Origin: Dyadobacter psychrophilus
GTDB lineage: Bacteria; Bacteroidota; Bacteroidia; Cytophagales; Spirosomataceae
NCBI RefSeq assembly: GCF_900167945.1
Contig: NZ_FUZA01000001.1
Location: 620,001-684,000 of the forward strand
Reading direction: 5' to 3'
DNA: 64,000 nucleotides
Shown here piece by piece: positions 28,359 through 37,864 of this stretch (position 1 is the first letter of the stretch; each line of letters begins with the position of its first letter). The notes beneath the pieces are model-generated. The model ran no database searches and was not told the origin of the DNA. It saw only the letters and a list, made by a program, of their open reading frames with translations. A program made the position numbers and the translations under genes.

Positions 28359-30173
28359 TCAATATCCGGAATTTTGCGGAAACTTGGGTCCGTCTACCAC
28401 CCGATCGATCTGCGATTGTGGGATGGGGCGGAGCATGTTGAAATCTTTTACGTAAGGCGCAGCCTCCTGATTCCACTCCTGCACCCGACGCACAAGCGAG
28501 CGAGTCCGGACAAGGTCGTGCCAGCGCTGCCACTCTCCAAAGAATTCGCGGCTGCGTTCGTCAAGGATAAAATCAAGCGTTACTTGTGCCGGGGTGATTG
28601 TCAGAGCTGTTGCTGCGGCGGCGTTTTCGGCGGTTGAATTGGTTTTTTTAAAGGCAGCGCGTTGCCTTACGACATTGATCAGCGCGGCTGCCTTTGCATT
28701 GTTTCCAGCTTTGAAATAGGCCTCAGCTCCCGTCATATACACATCCGAGAAGCGATATAGAACAGCTGGGCGCGTCGAAGGATCATTAAAATTGGCGCCA
28801 CGACTTGGGTCCATGAATTTTTTCAAAGCCGGGAAAATGCCATTGTTCCAAAGACTTGGCGGCACCACAATTCCTTTGAATGGCCGGTTGCCTACAAACT
28901 GCGGTGCGCCCGGCACTTCGTAATCCGGCAACCAAACGGCCGTATCCACGCCCGGAACTGTGGTATAGGAAATCCCACGCAGGTTATTGGCTGCATTCGC
29001 CTCATTTCTTACAGCAGTATTTGAAATATAAACTGTGTAAAATGAATTGGCGTAACGCGAATCCACCTTGCGGTTGGTAAATGCCTGATCCAGGAAATAA
29101 TTTTTGCCAGCCCGCGGCCCGGTTGCGATTTTATCGGAATTGGGACGCATCCGCACATACGGACGGCCGTAATACGAGTCGCGCAACATGCCGGAAGTTC
29201 CGTTATTTACAAATGCACCGGCTGCATTTTTGATCGAGTTAATGCCGCTGTTGTTGGGATAATTCCAGTTGGTAAACCACGGGCTCAGGTTTTGCGCCGC
29301 TCCTCCCCCAGCCTGTCCGCCCACCTGATAGTAACCATATTTCGGGTCGAGCACGTGGTCGCTTACAAACATGGTTTCCTTGCCATAATCGTTTGCGGGC
29401 ACAAATGCATCTCCGTAATCCTGCCATAAATCCAGGTTATAATCTGCTTTTTTTGCAATAATATCGTCGCAAATGGTTGCTGCCTGAGTGAAATCGGAGG
29501 CTGTGTTATTCAGCCAGCCGCGTGTCAGATATGCTTTGGCGAGCAGCAGTTGCGCGACAGGTTTGGTTGCCGCTTTGCCCAAAAATGGCGCAGTGGGTTG
29601 GTTAGGCAAATCAGCTGCGGCTTCGGTTAAGTCTTTAATAATGAGCTCATACACGTCCGCTGCTGGCTGGCGTGATGCGGCTTGCGAAGGCACGGTAATG
29701 AATTCCGTGTGCAGCGGCACATCGCCCCAGGTCTGCACGAGATAGAAATACCAGAATGCCCTCAGAAACTTGGCCTGCGCCAGATATTGCTTCCGCGTAG
29801 CTTCCGGCAAATCAATGGTTGCACCGTATTGCAGCACCCCATTCAATGTGTTAATGTCCTGAAAAGCAACGCCCCAGGCGGCTCCGAAGTTGCTGCTATT
29901 GAGACCATTGTACGTGTAAGCCGGACCTCCGCCGCCATTTACACCCTGAATGAATTCGTCGGTTCCGGCCTGCATTTCAACTGTAAAACCTTCCGTTCCC
30001 CACTGGCCGCGGATGTCGTTGTAAACGCCGGCGATTCCCCCCAGCACACCTGCGGGACTGTTGAAGTAAGTTGGAACGATCTGGGATTGCGGATGTTCTT
30101 CGAGCACTTTCTCGCAACCCGTACTGAGTGAAGCGATTAAGGCTGCTGTGATCAGATGTTTTATGGATTTCAT
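28359..30173 (-). CDS. SusD/RagB-family glycan-binding lipoprotein
   Basis: This surface lipoprotein forms the lid of the outer-membrane glycan importer and binds oligosaccharides together with SusC. It has 604 residues. The signal peptide and lipobox end SLSTGCEKV (Cys near 20), followed by the acidic export-like stretch EEHPQSQ. The SusD tetratricopeptide-like core shows AQAKFLRAFWYFYLVQTWGDVPL, AKAYLTRGWLNNTASDF and YRFSDVYMTGAEAYFKAGN. The C-terminal family motif FILDERSREFFGEWQRWHDL is intact, and the end has LRPIPQSQIDRV. It lies 7 bases after susC and 14 before a GH43 gene. The xylan setting makes xylo-oligosaccharides the expected ligands. Confidence 0.96.
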   Translation of the reverse strand: MKSIKHLITAALIASLSTGCEKVLEEHPQSQIVPTYFNSPAGVLGGIAGVYNDIRGQWGTEGFTVEMQAGTDEFIQGVNGGGGPAYTYNGLNSSNFGAAWGVAFQDINTLNGVLQYGATIDLPEATRKQYLAQAKFLRAFWYFYLVQTWGDVPLHTEFITVPSQAASRQPAADVYELIIKDLTEAAADLPNQPTAPFLGKAATKPVAQLLLAKAYLTRGWLNNTASDFTQAATICDDIIAKKADYNLDLWQDYGDAFVPANDYGKETMFVSDHVLDPKYGYYQVGGQAGGGAAQNLSPWFTNWNYPNNSGINSIKNAAGAFVNNGTSGMLRDSYYGRPYVRMRPNSDKIATGPRAGKNYFLDQAFTNRKVDSRYANSFYTVYISNTAVRNEANAANNLRGISYTTVPGVDTAVWLPDYEVPGAPQFVGNRPFKGIVVPPSLWNNGIFPALKKFMDPSRGANFNDPSTRPAVLYRFSDVYMTGAEAYFKAGNNAKAAALINVVRQRAAFKKTNSTAENAAAATALTITPAQVTLDFILDERSREFFGEWQRWHDLVRTRSLVRRVQEWNQEAAPYVKDFNMLRPIPQSQIDRVVDGPKFPQNSGY

Positions 30174-30180
30174 AGTCGGA

Positions 30181-33100
30181 TTAGAATTTAAGGTTTACGC
30201 CCACAGTGAATTGTCTTACCGGCGGAGAGTTCAGGTTAACCGAGATCTGACGCTCCGGCGCGCCACGGTCGCTGGCGCCTTGCGGGTTTAGTGTAGACTG
30301 GCCCGTGGCGTAGCTGTTTCCTTCGGGATCGATCGCCAGATCGTCTTTCACCAATGGCGAGTAAATAATAAATGGATTGGTGAGGTTGACGTAAATTCTC
30401 GCCGAAGTCGCGCCGATTTTTTTGATTAAATCGCTTTCAAATGTGTAACCCAGGTTAATGCTGCGGCATTTGATGAATGATCCATCATAGTAACCCAATG
30501 TGGAACCAAAGTTAGCCACAGCGCCGCTGGCATCGGGAGCCGGGAATGCGTTGGTTGGGTTGGTGTCGGTCCAGTAATCCGTTTTAACCTGATTTACACG
30601 GCTTTGATTAAAGAATGCAAAGCCTCCTGAACCCGTGGAGTTACCTGTTAAATACGGCACCAGCACTTTCATGCCCATTCTTGCATAAGTAACAACAGAC
30701 GCATCGAAATTCCTGAAACTAAAACGGCTTGTAAGTCCTCCCTCCCATTTCGGCTGGAAATTGCCCAGGATCTGGCGGTCGTTTGCGTCGATCTTATTGT
30801 CCCCATTCAAATCTTCCACGCGGATTTGTCCTGCGAACTGGACCGGTGAAGTTTGCTGCGCCAATGTTCCGTTTTCGGCATCTGCCGTCTGCCAGATGCC
30901 CAACTTTTTGTAATCAAAAATTACGGAAAGTGGCTGTCCTACAAACCATCCTGCGCCCAGGTTCGATTTCTCTTCCGGCGTGGTCAGCTGCGTGATTTTT
31001 TCCCGGTTAAAGAAATAAGTCGCGTCAATGCTCCAATTGAAGCCTTTTGGTTTTCTGACGATTTCAAAAGTAGCGGCCACTTCTAATCCCTTACCTTCTG
31101 TTCTACCCAAATTTTTCAAAGTTGAACCAGCACCATTGCTTGGCGGCAGCGGCACGGATAGCAGAATGTCCTTGGTTTTTTGGTGATACCAGTCCACCGA
31201 ACCTGTAATGCGGTTATTGAACAAACCAAAATCAATTCCAATGTCCACCTGCGCGGTCGATTGCCAGCTCAAATCGCTGGAAGGCAAGCTAGTTACGGTG
31301 TAAGCCAGTTGTTGCCCGGCTGTACCCAATCCAAAGTTGTAATAACCCGCGGATAATGCACCCAATGTTGAATAAGCGCCTACATTCCTGTTCCCCGAAA
31401 TCCCCCATCCACCGCGCAGTTTCAGGTTAGAAATGAAAGTGGCCGATTTCATAAAACCTTCTTCCACCACATTCCAGCCTACACCGATCGCCGGATAATT
31501 GAAATATTGATTGGCCGGAGACAATGTTGAAGAACCATCGCGGCGCAATGTTAACGTCAGCAAATATTTGTCGGCAAAGCTATAATTAAGCCTTCCCATG
31601 TAGGATAGCAAGCCGGTTTCCGAGAACGAGTTACCAAAGTCCGACGGAGCAACGGGCTGGCCTGCTGCGAGTGAGAAATTCGAAGTTTTGATGTAATCCG
31701 CCGGCACACCTGTTACAGTAAAGCGGCTTCCCAGCGAGTGGTTTTTGGTGTATTCGTAAAGTGCCGTAAAACCCAGTTTGTGCTTGTCTGCAAATGTTTT
31801 ATCGAAATAAAGCAAATGCTGCAAGTTCACGTCCCAATATTCGGTGTTGCTGATTTCGGCTGTGGATCCGGCTTGTGTTGTGGCCGTGTTGAAATAGGTC
31901 AGCGGGCCGTTGTAGTTATTCAGATTGGACTGACTGAAATTCAAACCTGCATTGAAACGGTATTTCAGTCCCGGCAAAATATTCACTTCCGCATAAAGGC
32001 TGTTGAATGTCCGTATCGCCCGCGTGCGGCCCAATGCCGATTCCTTTTTGGACATAATCGTCAGCGGACTCACGATGGCTGCATCAATGGAACCCTCGGC
32101 TGGGAATGTATTCACCGTTCCGTCTGCATTATAAGGCGATGCCAATGGTGTCAATCGCACAAGACCGCCCGGCACGCCTCCGCCACCCGGCGTATTCGTG
32201 TAAGTCAGCGTATTTAATGTATTCAGACCGATTTTGATGTTTTTACCAATCTTCTGATCAATGGTTGCTCGCAGGTTGAAACGCTGAAAACTCTGGTTTG
32301 GAATAATCCCGGTTTCATTGAAATAACCCAGGCCCAGCGAGTATTGGGTGTTTTCAACGCCGCCTTGCAAGCCCAATTGGTGATTGGTCATAAAACCCGG
32401 TTTGTAAATCAGATCCTGCCAATCTGTGGAAACGCCATTGTCGAGTGCTTCCTGCTCTTTTTGAGTTAACAAATAACCCGATGTGCCCGGCGCTGTGCGG
32501 TTGTATTTGGCTGCATCGGCTTTGAACTGCGCATATTCCTGGCCATTCATGACATTGAATTTGCCCATCACCTGTGTTTGTCCATGATAGCCGTCGTAAC
32601 TGAAAACGGGTTTGCCGATCTTTCCTCTCTTGGTGGTTACCAGGATCACACCGCCCGCGCCGCGAGAACCGTAAATGGCTGTTGCAGAAGCATCTTTCAA
32701 AACTTCCAGACTTAAAATATCATCCGGGTTAATGTCATTCAAACCGCCAAAAGGAATCCCGTCCACCACCACGAGCGGACCATCCAGACCGTCGCTCGAT
32801 CCTGAACTGGTTGTTAATGTGCGGTTTCCGCGGATCCTGATCTGTCCTTGCGAGCCCGGCGTGCTTCCGTTACTGATTATTGAAACGCCAGCCGCGCGAC
32901 CTTTCAGCTGGTTCACCAGGTTTGGCGCGGGCACTTCTTTCAATGTACTTTCACTGACCGAAACGACCGAACCCGTCACGTCCCGCTTCCGCTGAACGCC
33001 ATAGCCAACAACGACGACTTCTTCCAGTGTTTTGTTGTCAACGGTTAGCGTTACATTGATGATCTGCTGCGTGCCTACGACCACTTCCTTTGGTGCGTAA

Positions 33101-33420
33101 CCGACCAGTGAGAAAACCAAAACTGCATTTGCATCCTGAACCGCAAGCCGGAAATTACCATCCTGGTCCGCGCTGGTTCCCCTTGTAGTTGATTTGACGA
33201 GCACACTGGCGCCGGGGAGCGGTTCGCCGTCCGGGCCCGTAACTTTTCCGGAAACCTCAATGTCAGCAGCGGGTGCTGACCTGTGCCTGGTTCCATAATC
33301 GGCCCATGCTGCGCTGCTGGCAACCGCATCCATCGAAGCGCCTCCGAGCAGCAGGATCGGAAGACCAGAAAGTCCGAGCATTCTGGCCAGCGTTTTACTG
33401 GTTAATAAACGTTCATGCAT
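30181..33420 (-). CDS. SusC/RagA-family TonB-linked outer membrane transporter
   Basis: This protein imports oligosaccharides across the outer membrane using TonB energy. It has 1079 residues. The N-terminus has a long, unusual leader (MHERLLTSKTLARMLGLSGL and a hydrophobic run) of about 55 residues before the carboxypeptidase-regulatory-like domain (VSGKVTGPDGEPLPGASVLV, about 57-135). The TonB box region EEVVVVGYGVQRKRDVTGS and the plug (about 140-265) follow, with LEVLKDASATAIYGSRGAGG. The remainder is the beta-barrel, ending in a terminal Phe (VGVNLKF) as expected for barrel assembly. It is first in the susC-susD-GH43 transcript. A TGTCA palindrome lies 66-78 bases upstream. Confidence 0.96.
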   Translation of the reverse strand: MHERLLTSKTLARMLGLSGLPILLLGGASMDAVASSAAWADYGTRHRSAPAADIEVSGKVTGPDGEPLPGASVLVKSTTRGTSADQDGNFRLAVQDANAVLVFSLVGYAPKEVVVGTQQIINVTLTVDNKTLEEVVVVGYGVQRKRDVTGSVVSVSESTLKEVPAPNLVNQLKGRAAGVSIISNGSTPGSQGQIRIRGNRTLTTSSGSSDGLDGPLVVVDGIPFGGLNDINPDDILSLEVLKDASATAIYGSRGAGGVILVTTKRGKIGKPVFSYDGYHGQTQVMGKFNVMNGQEYAQFKADAAKYNRTAPGTSGYLLTQKEQEALDNGVSTDWQDLIYKPGFMTNHQLGLQGGVENTQYSLGLGYFNETGIIPNQSFQRFNLRATIDQKIGKNIKIGLNTLNTLTYTNTPGGGGVPGGLVRLTPLASPYNADGTVNTFPAEGSIDAAIVSPLTIMSKKESALGRTRAIRTFNSLYAEVNILPGLKYRFNAGLNFSQSNLNNYNGPLTYFNTATTQAGSTAEISNTEYWDVNLQHLLYFDKTFADKHKLGFTALYEYTKNHSLGSRFTVTGVPADYIKTSNFSLAAGQPVAPSDFGNSFSETGLLSYMGRLNYSFADKYLLTLTLRRDGSSTLSPANQYFNYPAIGVGWNVVEEGFMKSATFISNLKLRGGWGISGNRNVGAYSTLGALSAGYYNFGLGTAGQQLAYTVTSLPSSDLSWQSTAQVDIGIDFGLFNNRITGSVDWYHQKTKDILLSVPLPPSNGAGSTLKNLGRTEGKGLEVAATFEIVRKPKGFNWSIDATYFFNREKITQLTTPEEKSNLGAGWFVGQPLSVIFDYKKLGIWQTADAENGTLAQQTSPVQFAGQIRVEDLNGDNKIDANDRQILGNFQPKWEGGLTSRFSFRNFDASVVTYARMGMKVLVPYLTGNSTGSGGFAFFNQSRVNQVKTDYWTDTNPTNAFPAPDASGAVANFGSTLGYYDGSFIKCRSINLGYTFESDLIKKIGATSARIYVNLTNPFIIYSPLVKDDLAIDPEGNSYATGQSTLNPQGASDRGAPERQISVNLNSPPVRQFTVGVNLKF

Positions 33421-33737
33421 TTTGTGTATGATTTGATGTTTAAATTAGATTGAATCATGTGGCTTAATTGTTGTTGGTTCGGAAGTGTCAATTTGACAAT
33501 ACTAAATTTGAGTGTAACTTAGCTTTTGATCAGCCTCGCAACTGCATCACTTTTTCCAGATATTATTTAATTTATTGTCGACAAAAGTAGCTTACCGAGG
33601 CAGCCTGCTGTGAGCACATTTGTTCATATTAAGGATACAATTGTTCAAATGCGCCTAAAAAATGCCCGATTCTGAGACAAACTTGCATTTTTAGGATAAC
33701 TTTCATCTTAGGCTCAATATTTAACCCACGCTTTTCA
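33421..33737. promoter_or_regulatory. Divergent control region between susC and the hybrid regulator
   Basis: This 317-base gap holds the promoters of susC (leftward) and the hybrid two-component gene (rightward), and no supported gene. TGTCAATTTGACA, a perfect inverted repeat with a 3-base centre, lies at 33486-33498. Read on the minus strand it is TGTCAAATTGACA, matching the copy before GH95 at 12 of 13 positions. A second small palindrome TTGTCGACAA lies at 33575-33584 and shares the TGTC-GACA core. It could be a weaker site on the regulator's own side. Confidence 0.5.
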
Positions 33738-36700
33738 ATGCGCTTGAAGATTTTGCTCACACTCCGTTTGACCGGCCTGATCGTTGCCTGCTATGCAGCG
33801 ATGATCAATGCATGGGCTCAGCCTGCCGAACCGAAATTCACATCGCTGACTTCGACCGACGGATTGTCGTCCAACACGGTTACCGCCATCCTGAAAGATC
33901 GCTACGGCTTTATGTGGTTCGGGACCGACGACGGCTTGAACCGGTTTGACGGCACGAATGTGATGGTATACCGGCACGATAAAAAGGATTCGACATCGCT
34001 CAAATCCAGTGACATTTCGTGTTTGCACCAGGATCGCAAAGGGCGGATCTGGGTTGGGACGATCGAAGGCGGGCTGCATTTGTATGATCGACGAAAAGAC
34101 GCATTTGTGAGCATTCCATCCCCCCACAGCGTTATTAGCATGGCCAGTGATGCATCTGGCAAGCTTTGGGTAGGAACAACGGCTGGCTTAATCCAGGTGG
34201 ATCCGGAGAATTATCAGATCCGCACATTCACCTCAGTTGCTAACATGCCTGATCAGATTTCAAAAGGAATGGTCCTCAGCATCGCGGTCGACAGTAAAAA
34301 ACGGGTTTGGGTCGGAACGCGGACTGGTTTGTACAAAATTGACCCTTCTGATAAAACTGGGGAATACATTAATTACCTGCAATCATTGCCGGATGAGGTC
34401 GGCGCTCGTCCGGTTAAGTCCATCGTTGAAGACCTTGAAGGGAACATTTGGGCGGGGACATTCAGCGGTGTTTTCAAGCTTAATTCAAACGGGCAGATCA
34501 TCGAGCACTTCAAATTTGAACCTGATAACAAAAATTCGCTGAGTACAAATATGGTCTTTGCCGTGACCTGGGAAAATACGCAGCGGCTTTGGATCTGCAC
34601 GGATGCAGGGCTGAATATGCTCGACACGCGCACGGGCATTATCACGCGTTATGGCCCGGATGCACGGACGGAGTTCAGCCTTAGCAACAAATCGGTCCGG
34701 AATATATTATTTGATAATGAGGGCATTTGCTGGCTGGGCACTTACAAGGGCGGCGTGAATAAGTATGATAAGAACCTCGCTATTTTTGGATTAAAGCGTT
34801 CGGATGTAAATGACCCGTATGGTTTGAGCGGCCCGTTTGTCACGGCATTTGCTGAAACAGGATCGGGTGAGCTGTTTGTGGGCACAGACGGCGGCGGACT
34901 GAACTTGTACAACCGCCAGACCAACCTTTTCAAGAAATTCCCCATTAACCCCAAAAACAAAAACGCCGCTTCTGGCCTGGCCATTTTAACATTGGAGCTG
35001 ACGGCGAGCAATGAACTCTGGATCGGGACATTTGGGGATGGGTTATTTCAATTTAACCCAAAAACAGGAGGTTATACGCAGTTTTTAAAAGAAAAAGACC
35101 CCATTAGCCTGAGTAACAACGAGATATTTTGTCTGGAAAAAGATACCTCGGGCAAATTGTGGGTGGGCACCAATGGCGGCGGTGTGCATTTGTACGATCC
35201 TGCCACCAAAAGTTTCAAAAGAATGTACGATCCGGGCATTCCGGTTACCCAGCGGAGCATTCCGTTGAATGGTTATATCAGGGACTTGCTCCTGGATCGG
35301 AGCGGGAAACTCTGGATCGCTTCACACGGCACGGGGATCGCCGTTTTTGACCCGATAACACAAAAATCAATGCTGCTAGACAAACAAAGCAGTGAACTGG
35401 CCAGCAACATTGTTTTTTCGCTTCTGGAAGATAGCAAAGGGAATATCTGGGCGGGCACGTCGGGTGAAGGATTAGCGCTATATGATCCAAGCTCCAAGAA
35501 ATTTACGACTTACGGAGCAAAGGAAGGACTGGCCAGCAACATTGTCAATAAAGTACTGGAGGATGCGCAGGGCCGGATTTGGGTGAGTACGAACCAGGGA
35601 ATCAGCTATTTTGATCTGAAAAACAAAAAATTCATCAACTACACCTCTTATAATGGCATTCAGGACAGGACATTTGTCCTCGGTTCCGGCATCCGTGCCA
35701 GCGATAACACCCTCTTTTTTGGTGGCATTGCAGGATTTAATTACATCGACACGCGCAGCCTGCCCAACAGCAAACGCATTCCGCCGATCATATTAAAAGA
35801 TCTAAAAATCGGTAACCGCAGCATTACACCCGCCGATTCCAATTTTATTGACGCGGACATTACCGTTGCGAAAACCATCAGCCTGGATTACAAGCAGAAT
35901 TTTTCAATTGGTTATGCGGCGCTGGATTACACCAATCCCAAGCAAATGCATTACCGGCACAGACTGGTAGGCATGCAATCGGAATGGAATGAGACTGGCC
36001 TTAACAACGTCGCGAGTTATACCAATCTGAGTCCGGGTGAGTATGTTTTTGAAGTACAGGCCAGTGGCGACGGCATCAACTGGAGTCCGCGAACAAAGTC
36101 GGTAGCCGTGATTGTCAAGCCGCCATTTTACCTGACGATTTATGCATACATTTTTTATATCATCGCACCATTTGCGATTGTGTATTGGATGAGGCGGCGT
36201 GGGATTCAGAAGCTGCAAAGGCAGTTCAGAGAGCAGCAGCAACGGGCCGAAGTGGAACGGGCTTTGGAACTGGACCGTATGAAGATCAAGTTCCTGACCA
36301 ATTTGAGCCACGAGTTCAGGACGCCGATCTCGCTCATTCTGGCTCCGGTTGATAACCTGCTCGTTAAGACCAAATCTACTGAACTCCATCCGCCCGTGAC
36401 CGCCATCAAACGGAATGCGAAACGACTGCTTAACCTCGTGGATCAGCTACTGGATTTTAAAAATATGCAAGAGCAGGAAGTAAAGCTGGACCTTAGACGC
36501 CGCGACATCATCTTGTTTATCAAAGACACCTGCGACCAGTTCAGCGACCTTTCGATTCGAAAAGGGATTCAGTTTAAAATTGAGAGTGCCTTGGATCAGC
36601 TGAACATGGATTTTGACGCGGAAAAGCTCGAACGTGTTTTGTTCAACCTGCTTTCCAATGCATTCAAATTCACACCAAAAGGCGGCGAAGTAGCTTTGCA

Positions 36701-37856
36701 TGTGCAACCGCAGATGGATTCTGAGGGAAAGCATTGGCTGCAAATCGAAATTGCGGATAATGGAATAGGCATTGCGGAAGATCAGCACGACAGGATCTTC
36801 GACCGGTTTTTCCAAACCGATACAGACCTGACAGTGCTGAACCAGGGAAGCGGCATTGGCTTGTCGATCGTGCGGGAATTTGTGCAGCTGCATCAGGGAA
36901 GGATCAATGTGGCCAGCCAGCCCGGCGCTGGGAGCACATTTACGGTGGAGCTGCCTGTTGCGGATGAACTTCTTGCAATGGCTGAACAGCCGGCTGCAGC
37001 GGCAAAAATGCGCTCCGGCGAAACAGAAAATGGATTTAATAAGCCGGATAAAGCCAATACGGAAGATCCGTCGAATGTGCTGATCATTGAGGATAATGAT
37101 GAGTTCAGACATTATCTGAAAGAAAGCCTGATGCCATTTTATCACGTAATAGAAGCGAGCAACGGCAAGGAAGGCTGGCAAAAAACACTGAGCCATCACC
37201 CTGAACTGATCGTCAGCGACGTGGCAATGCCCGAAATGGACGGCATTGCGTTGAGCCAGAAAATCAAGTCGGACAAGCGCACGAAGCACATTCCGATCAT
37301 TCTCCTGACCGCCAGCACCGGCGAGCAGCAGCAACTTGAAGGCCTCAGCTCAGGCGCTAACGATTATCTGACCAAACCATTCAATTTCGATATTCTGAAT
37401 GCAAAAATCAACAATCTAATTTTGCTTAACCGGCTGCTAAAAGGCGTTTATTCCCGACAAATCCAGGTTTCGGGAAATGCGCCGCAAATGGAATCGAGCC
37501 AGGAAAAGTTGCTGAAAGATATTTTGTCTTACATCGAAGAAAACCTGCACACTTCCCAACTCAGCGTCGAAAATCTGAGCAAACACGTGGGCATGAGCCG
37601 GGGAACATTGTACAGCAAAGTGCTGGAAATGAGCGGCCAGACGCCCATTGAATTCATTCGTTCCATCAAACTGGAAAAGGCTGCGTTACTACTTGAAAAC
37701 AGTGATTTGAGCGTTTCGCAAATCTCTTATATGACCGGATTTACGGCGCCGAACTATTTTGCGAAGTCATTCAAAGCTAAATTCAACATGTTACCGACGG
37801 AATACAAGTCCGGGAAGCGGAGCAGCCATCGCCAAATGCATTCCCATAAGCAGTGA
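33738..37856 (+). CDS. Hybrid two-component system regulator (HTCS) of the xylan locus
   Basis: This protein combines sensor, kinase, receiver and DNA-binding domains in one chain of 1372 residues. The signal peptide ends NAWAQ. Reg_prop propeller repeats fill about residues 35-690, with LSSNTVTAILKDRYGFMWFG and KGNIWAGTSGEGLALYDPS, then a Y_Y_Y domain and one membrane helix near 795-815. The phospho-acceptor His is near 856 in NLSHEFRTPIS. The ATPase has NLLSNAFKFTPKGG and DNGIGI. The receiver (about 1113-1230) has its Asp in LIVSDVAMPEMDG, and the AraC helix-turn-helix starts near 1275 with VENLSKHVGMSRGTLYSKVL. HTCS proteins of Bacteroidota bind breakdown oligosaccharides in the periplasm and switch on the adjacent locus. 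This one diverges from susC. Confidence 0.96.
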   Translation: MRLKILLTLRLTGLIVACYAAMINAWAQPAEPKFTSLTSTDGLSSNTVTAILKDRYGFMWFGTDDGLNRFDGTNVMVYRHDKKDSTSLKSSDISCLHQDRKGRIWVGTIEGGLHLYDRRKDAFVSIPSPHSVISMASDASGKLWVGTTAGLIQVDPENYQIRTFTSVANMPDQISKGMVLSIAVDSKKRVWVGTRTGLYKIDPSDKTGEYINYLQSLPDEVGARPVKSIVEDLEGNIWAGTFSGVFKLNSNGQIIEHFKFEPDNKNSLSTNMVFAVTWENTQRLWICTDAGLNMLDTRTGIITRYGPDARTEFSLSNKSVRNILFDNEGICWLGTYKGGVNKYDKNLAIFGLKRSDVNDPYGLSGPFVTAFAETGSGELFVGTDGGGLNLYNRQTNLFKKFPINPKNKNAASGLAILTLELTASNELWIGTFGDGLFQFNPKTGGYTQFLKEKDPISLSNNEIFCLEKDTSGKLWVGTNGGGVHLYDPATKSFKRMYDPGIPVTQRSIPLNGYIRDLLLDRSGKLWIASHGTGIAVFDPITQKSMLLDKQSSELASNIVFSLLEDSKGNIWAGTSGEGLALYDPSSKKFTTYGAKEGLASNIVNKVLEDAQGRIWVSTNQGISYFDLKNKKFINYTSYNGIQDRTFVLGSGIRASDNTLFFGGIAGFNYIDTRSLPNSKRIPPIILKDLKIGNRSITPADSNFIDADITVAKTISLDYKQNFSIGYAALDYTNPKQMHYRHRLVGMQSEWNETGLNNVASYTNLSPGEYVFEVQASGDGINWSPRTKSVAVIVKPPFYLTIYAYIFYIIAPFAIVYWMRRRGIQKLQRQFREQQQRAEVERALELDRMKIKFLTNLSHEFRTPISLILAPVDNLLVKTKSTELHPPVTAIKRNAKRLLNLVDQLLDFKNMQEQEVKLDLRRRDIILFIKDTCDQFSDLSIRKGIQFKIESALDQLNMDFDAEKLERVLFNLLSNAFKFTPKGGEVALHVQPQMDSEGKHWLQIEIADNGIGIAEDQHDRIFDRFFQTDTDLTVLNQGSGIGLSIVREFVQLHQGRINVASQPGAGSTFTVELPVADELLAMAEQPAAAAKMRSGETENGFNKPDKANTEDPSNVLIIEDNDEFRHYLKESLMPFYHVIEASNGKEGWQKTLSHHPELIVSDVAMPEMDGIALSQKIKSDKRTKHIPIILLTASTGEQQQLEGLSSGANDYLTKPFNFDILNAKINNLILLNRLLKGVYSRQIQVSGNAPQMESSQEKLLKDILSYIEENLHTSQLSVENLSKHVGMSRGTLYSKVLEMSGQTPIEFIRSIKLEKAALLLENSDLSVSQISYMTGFTAPNYFAKSFKAKFNMLPTEYKSGKRSSHRQMHSHKQ

Positions 37857-37864
37857 TTGATTTT

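Noticed and set aside
36447..37334. A 295-residue open frame on the minus strand
   Set aside because: It is the antisense shadow of the kinase and receiver part of the hybrid regulator.
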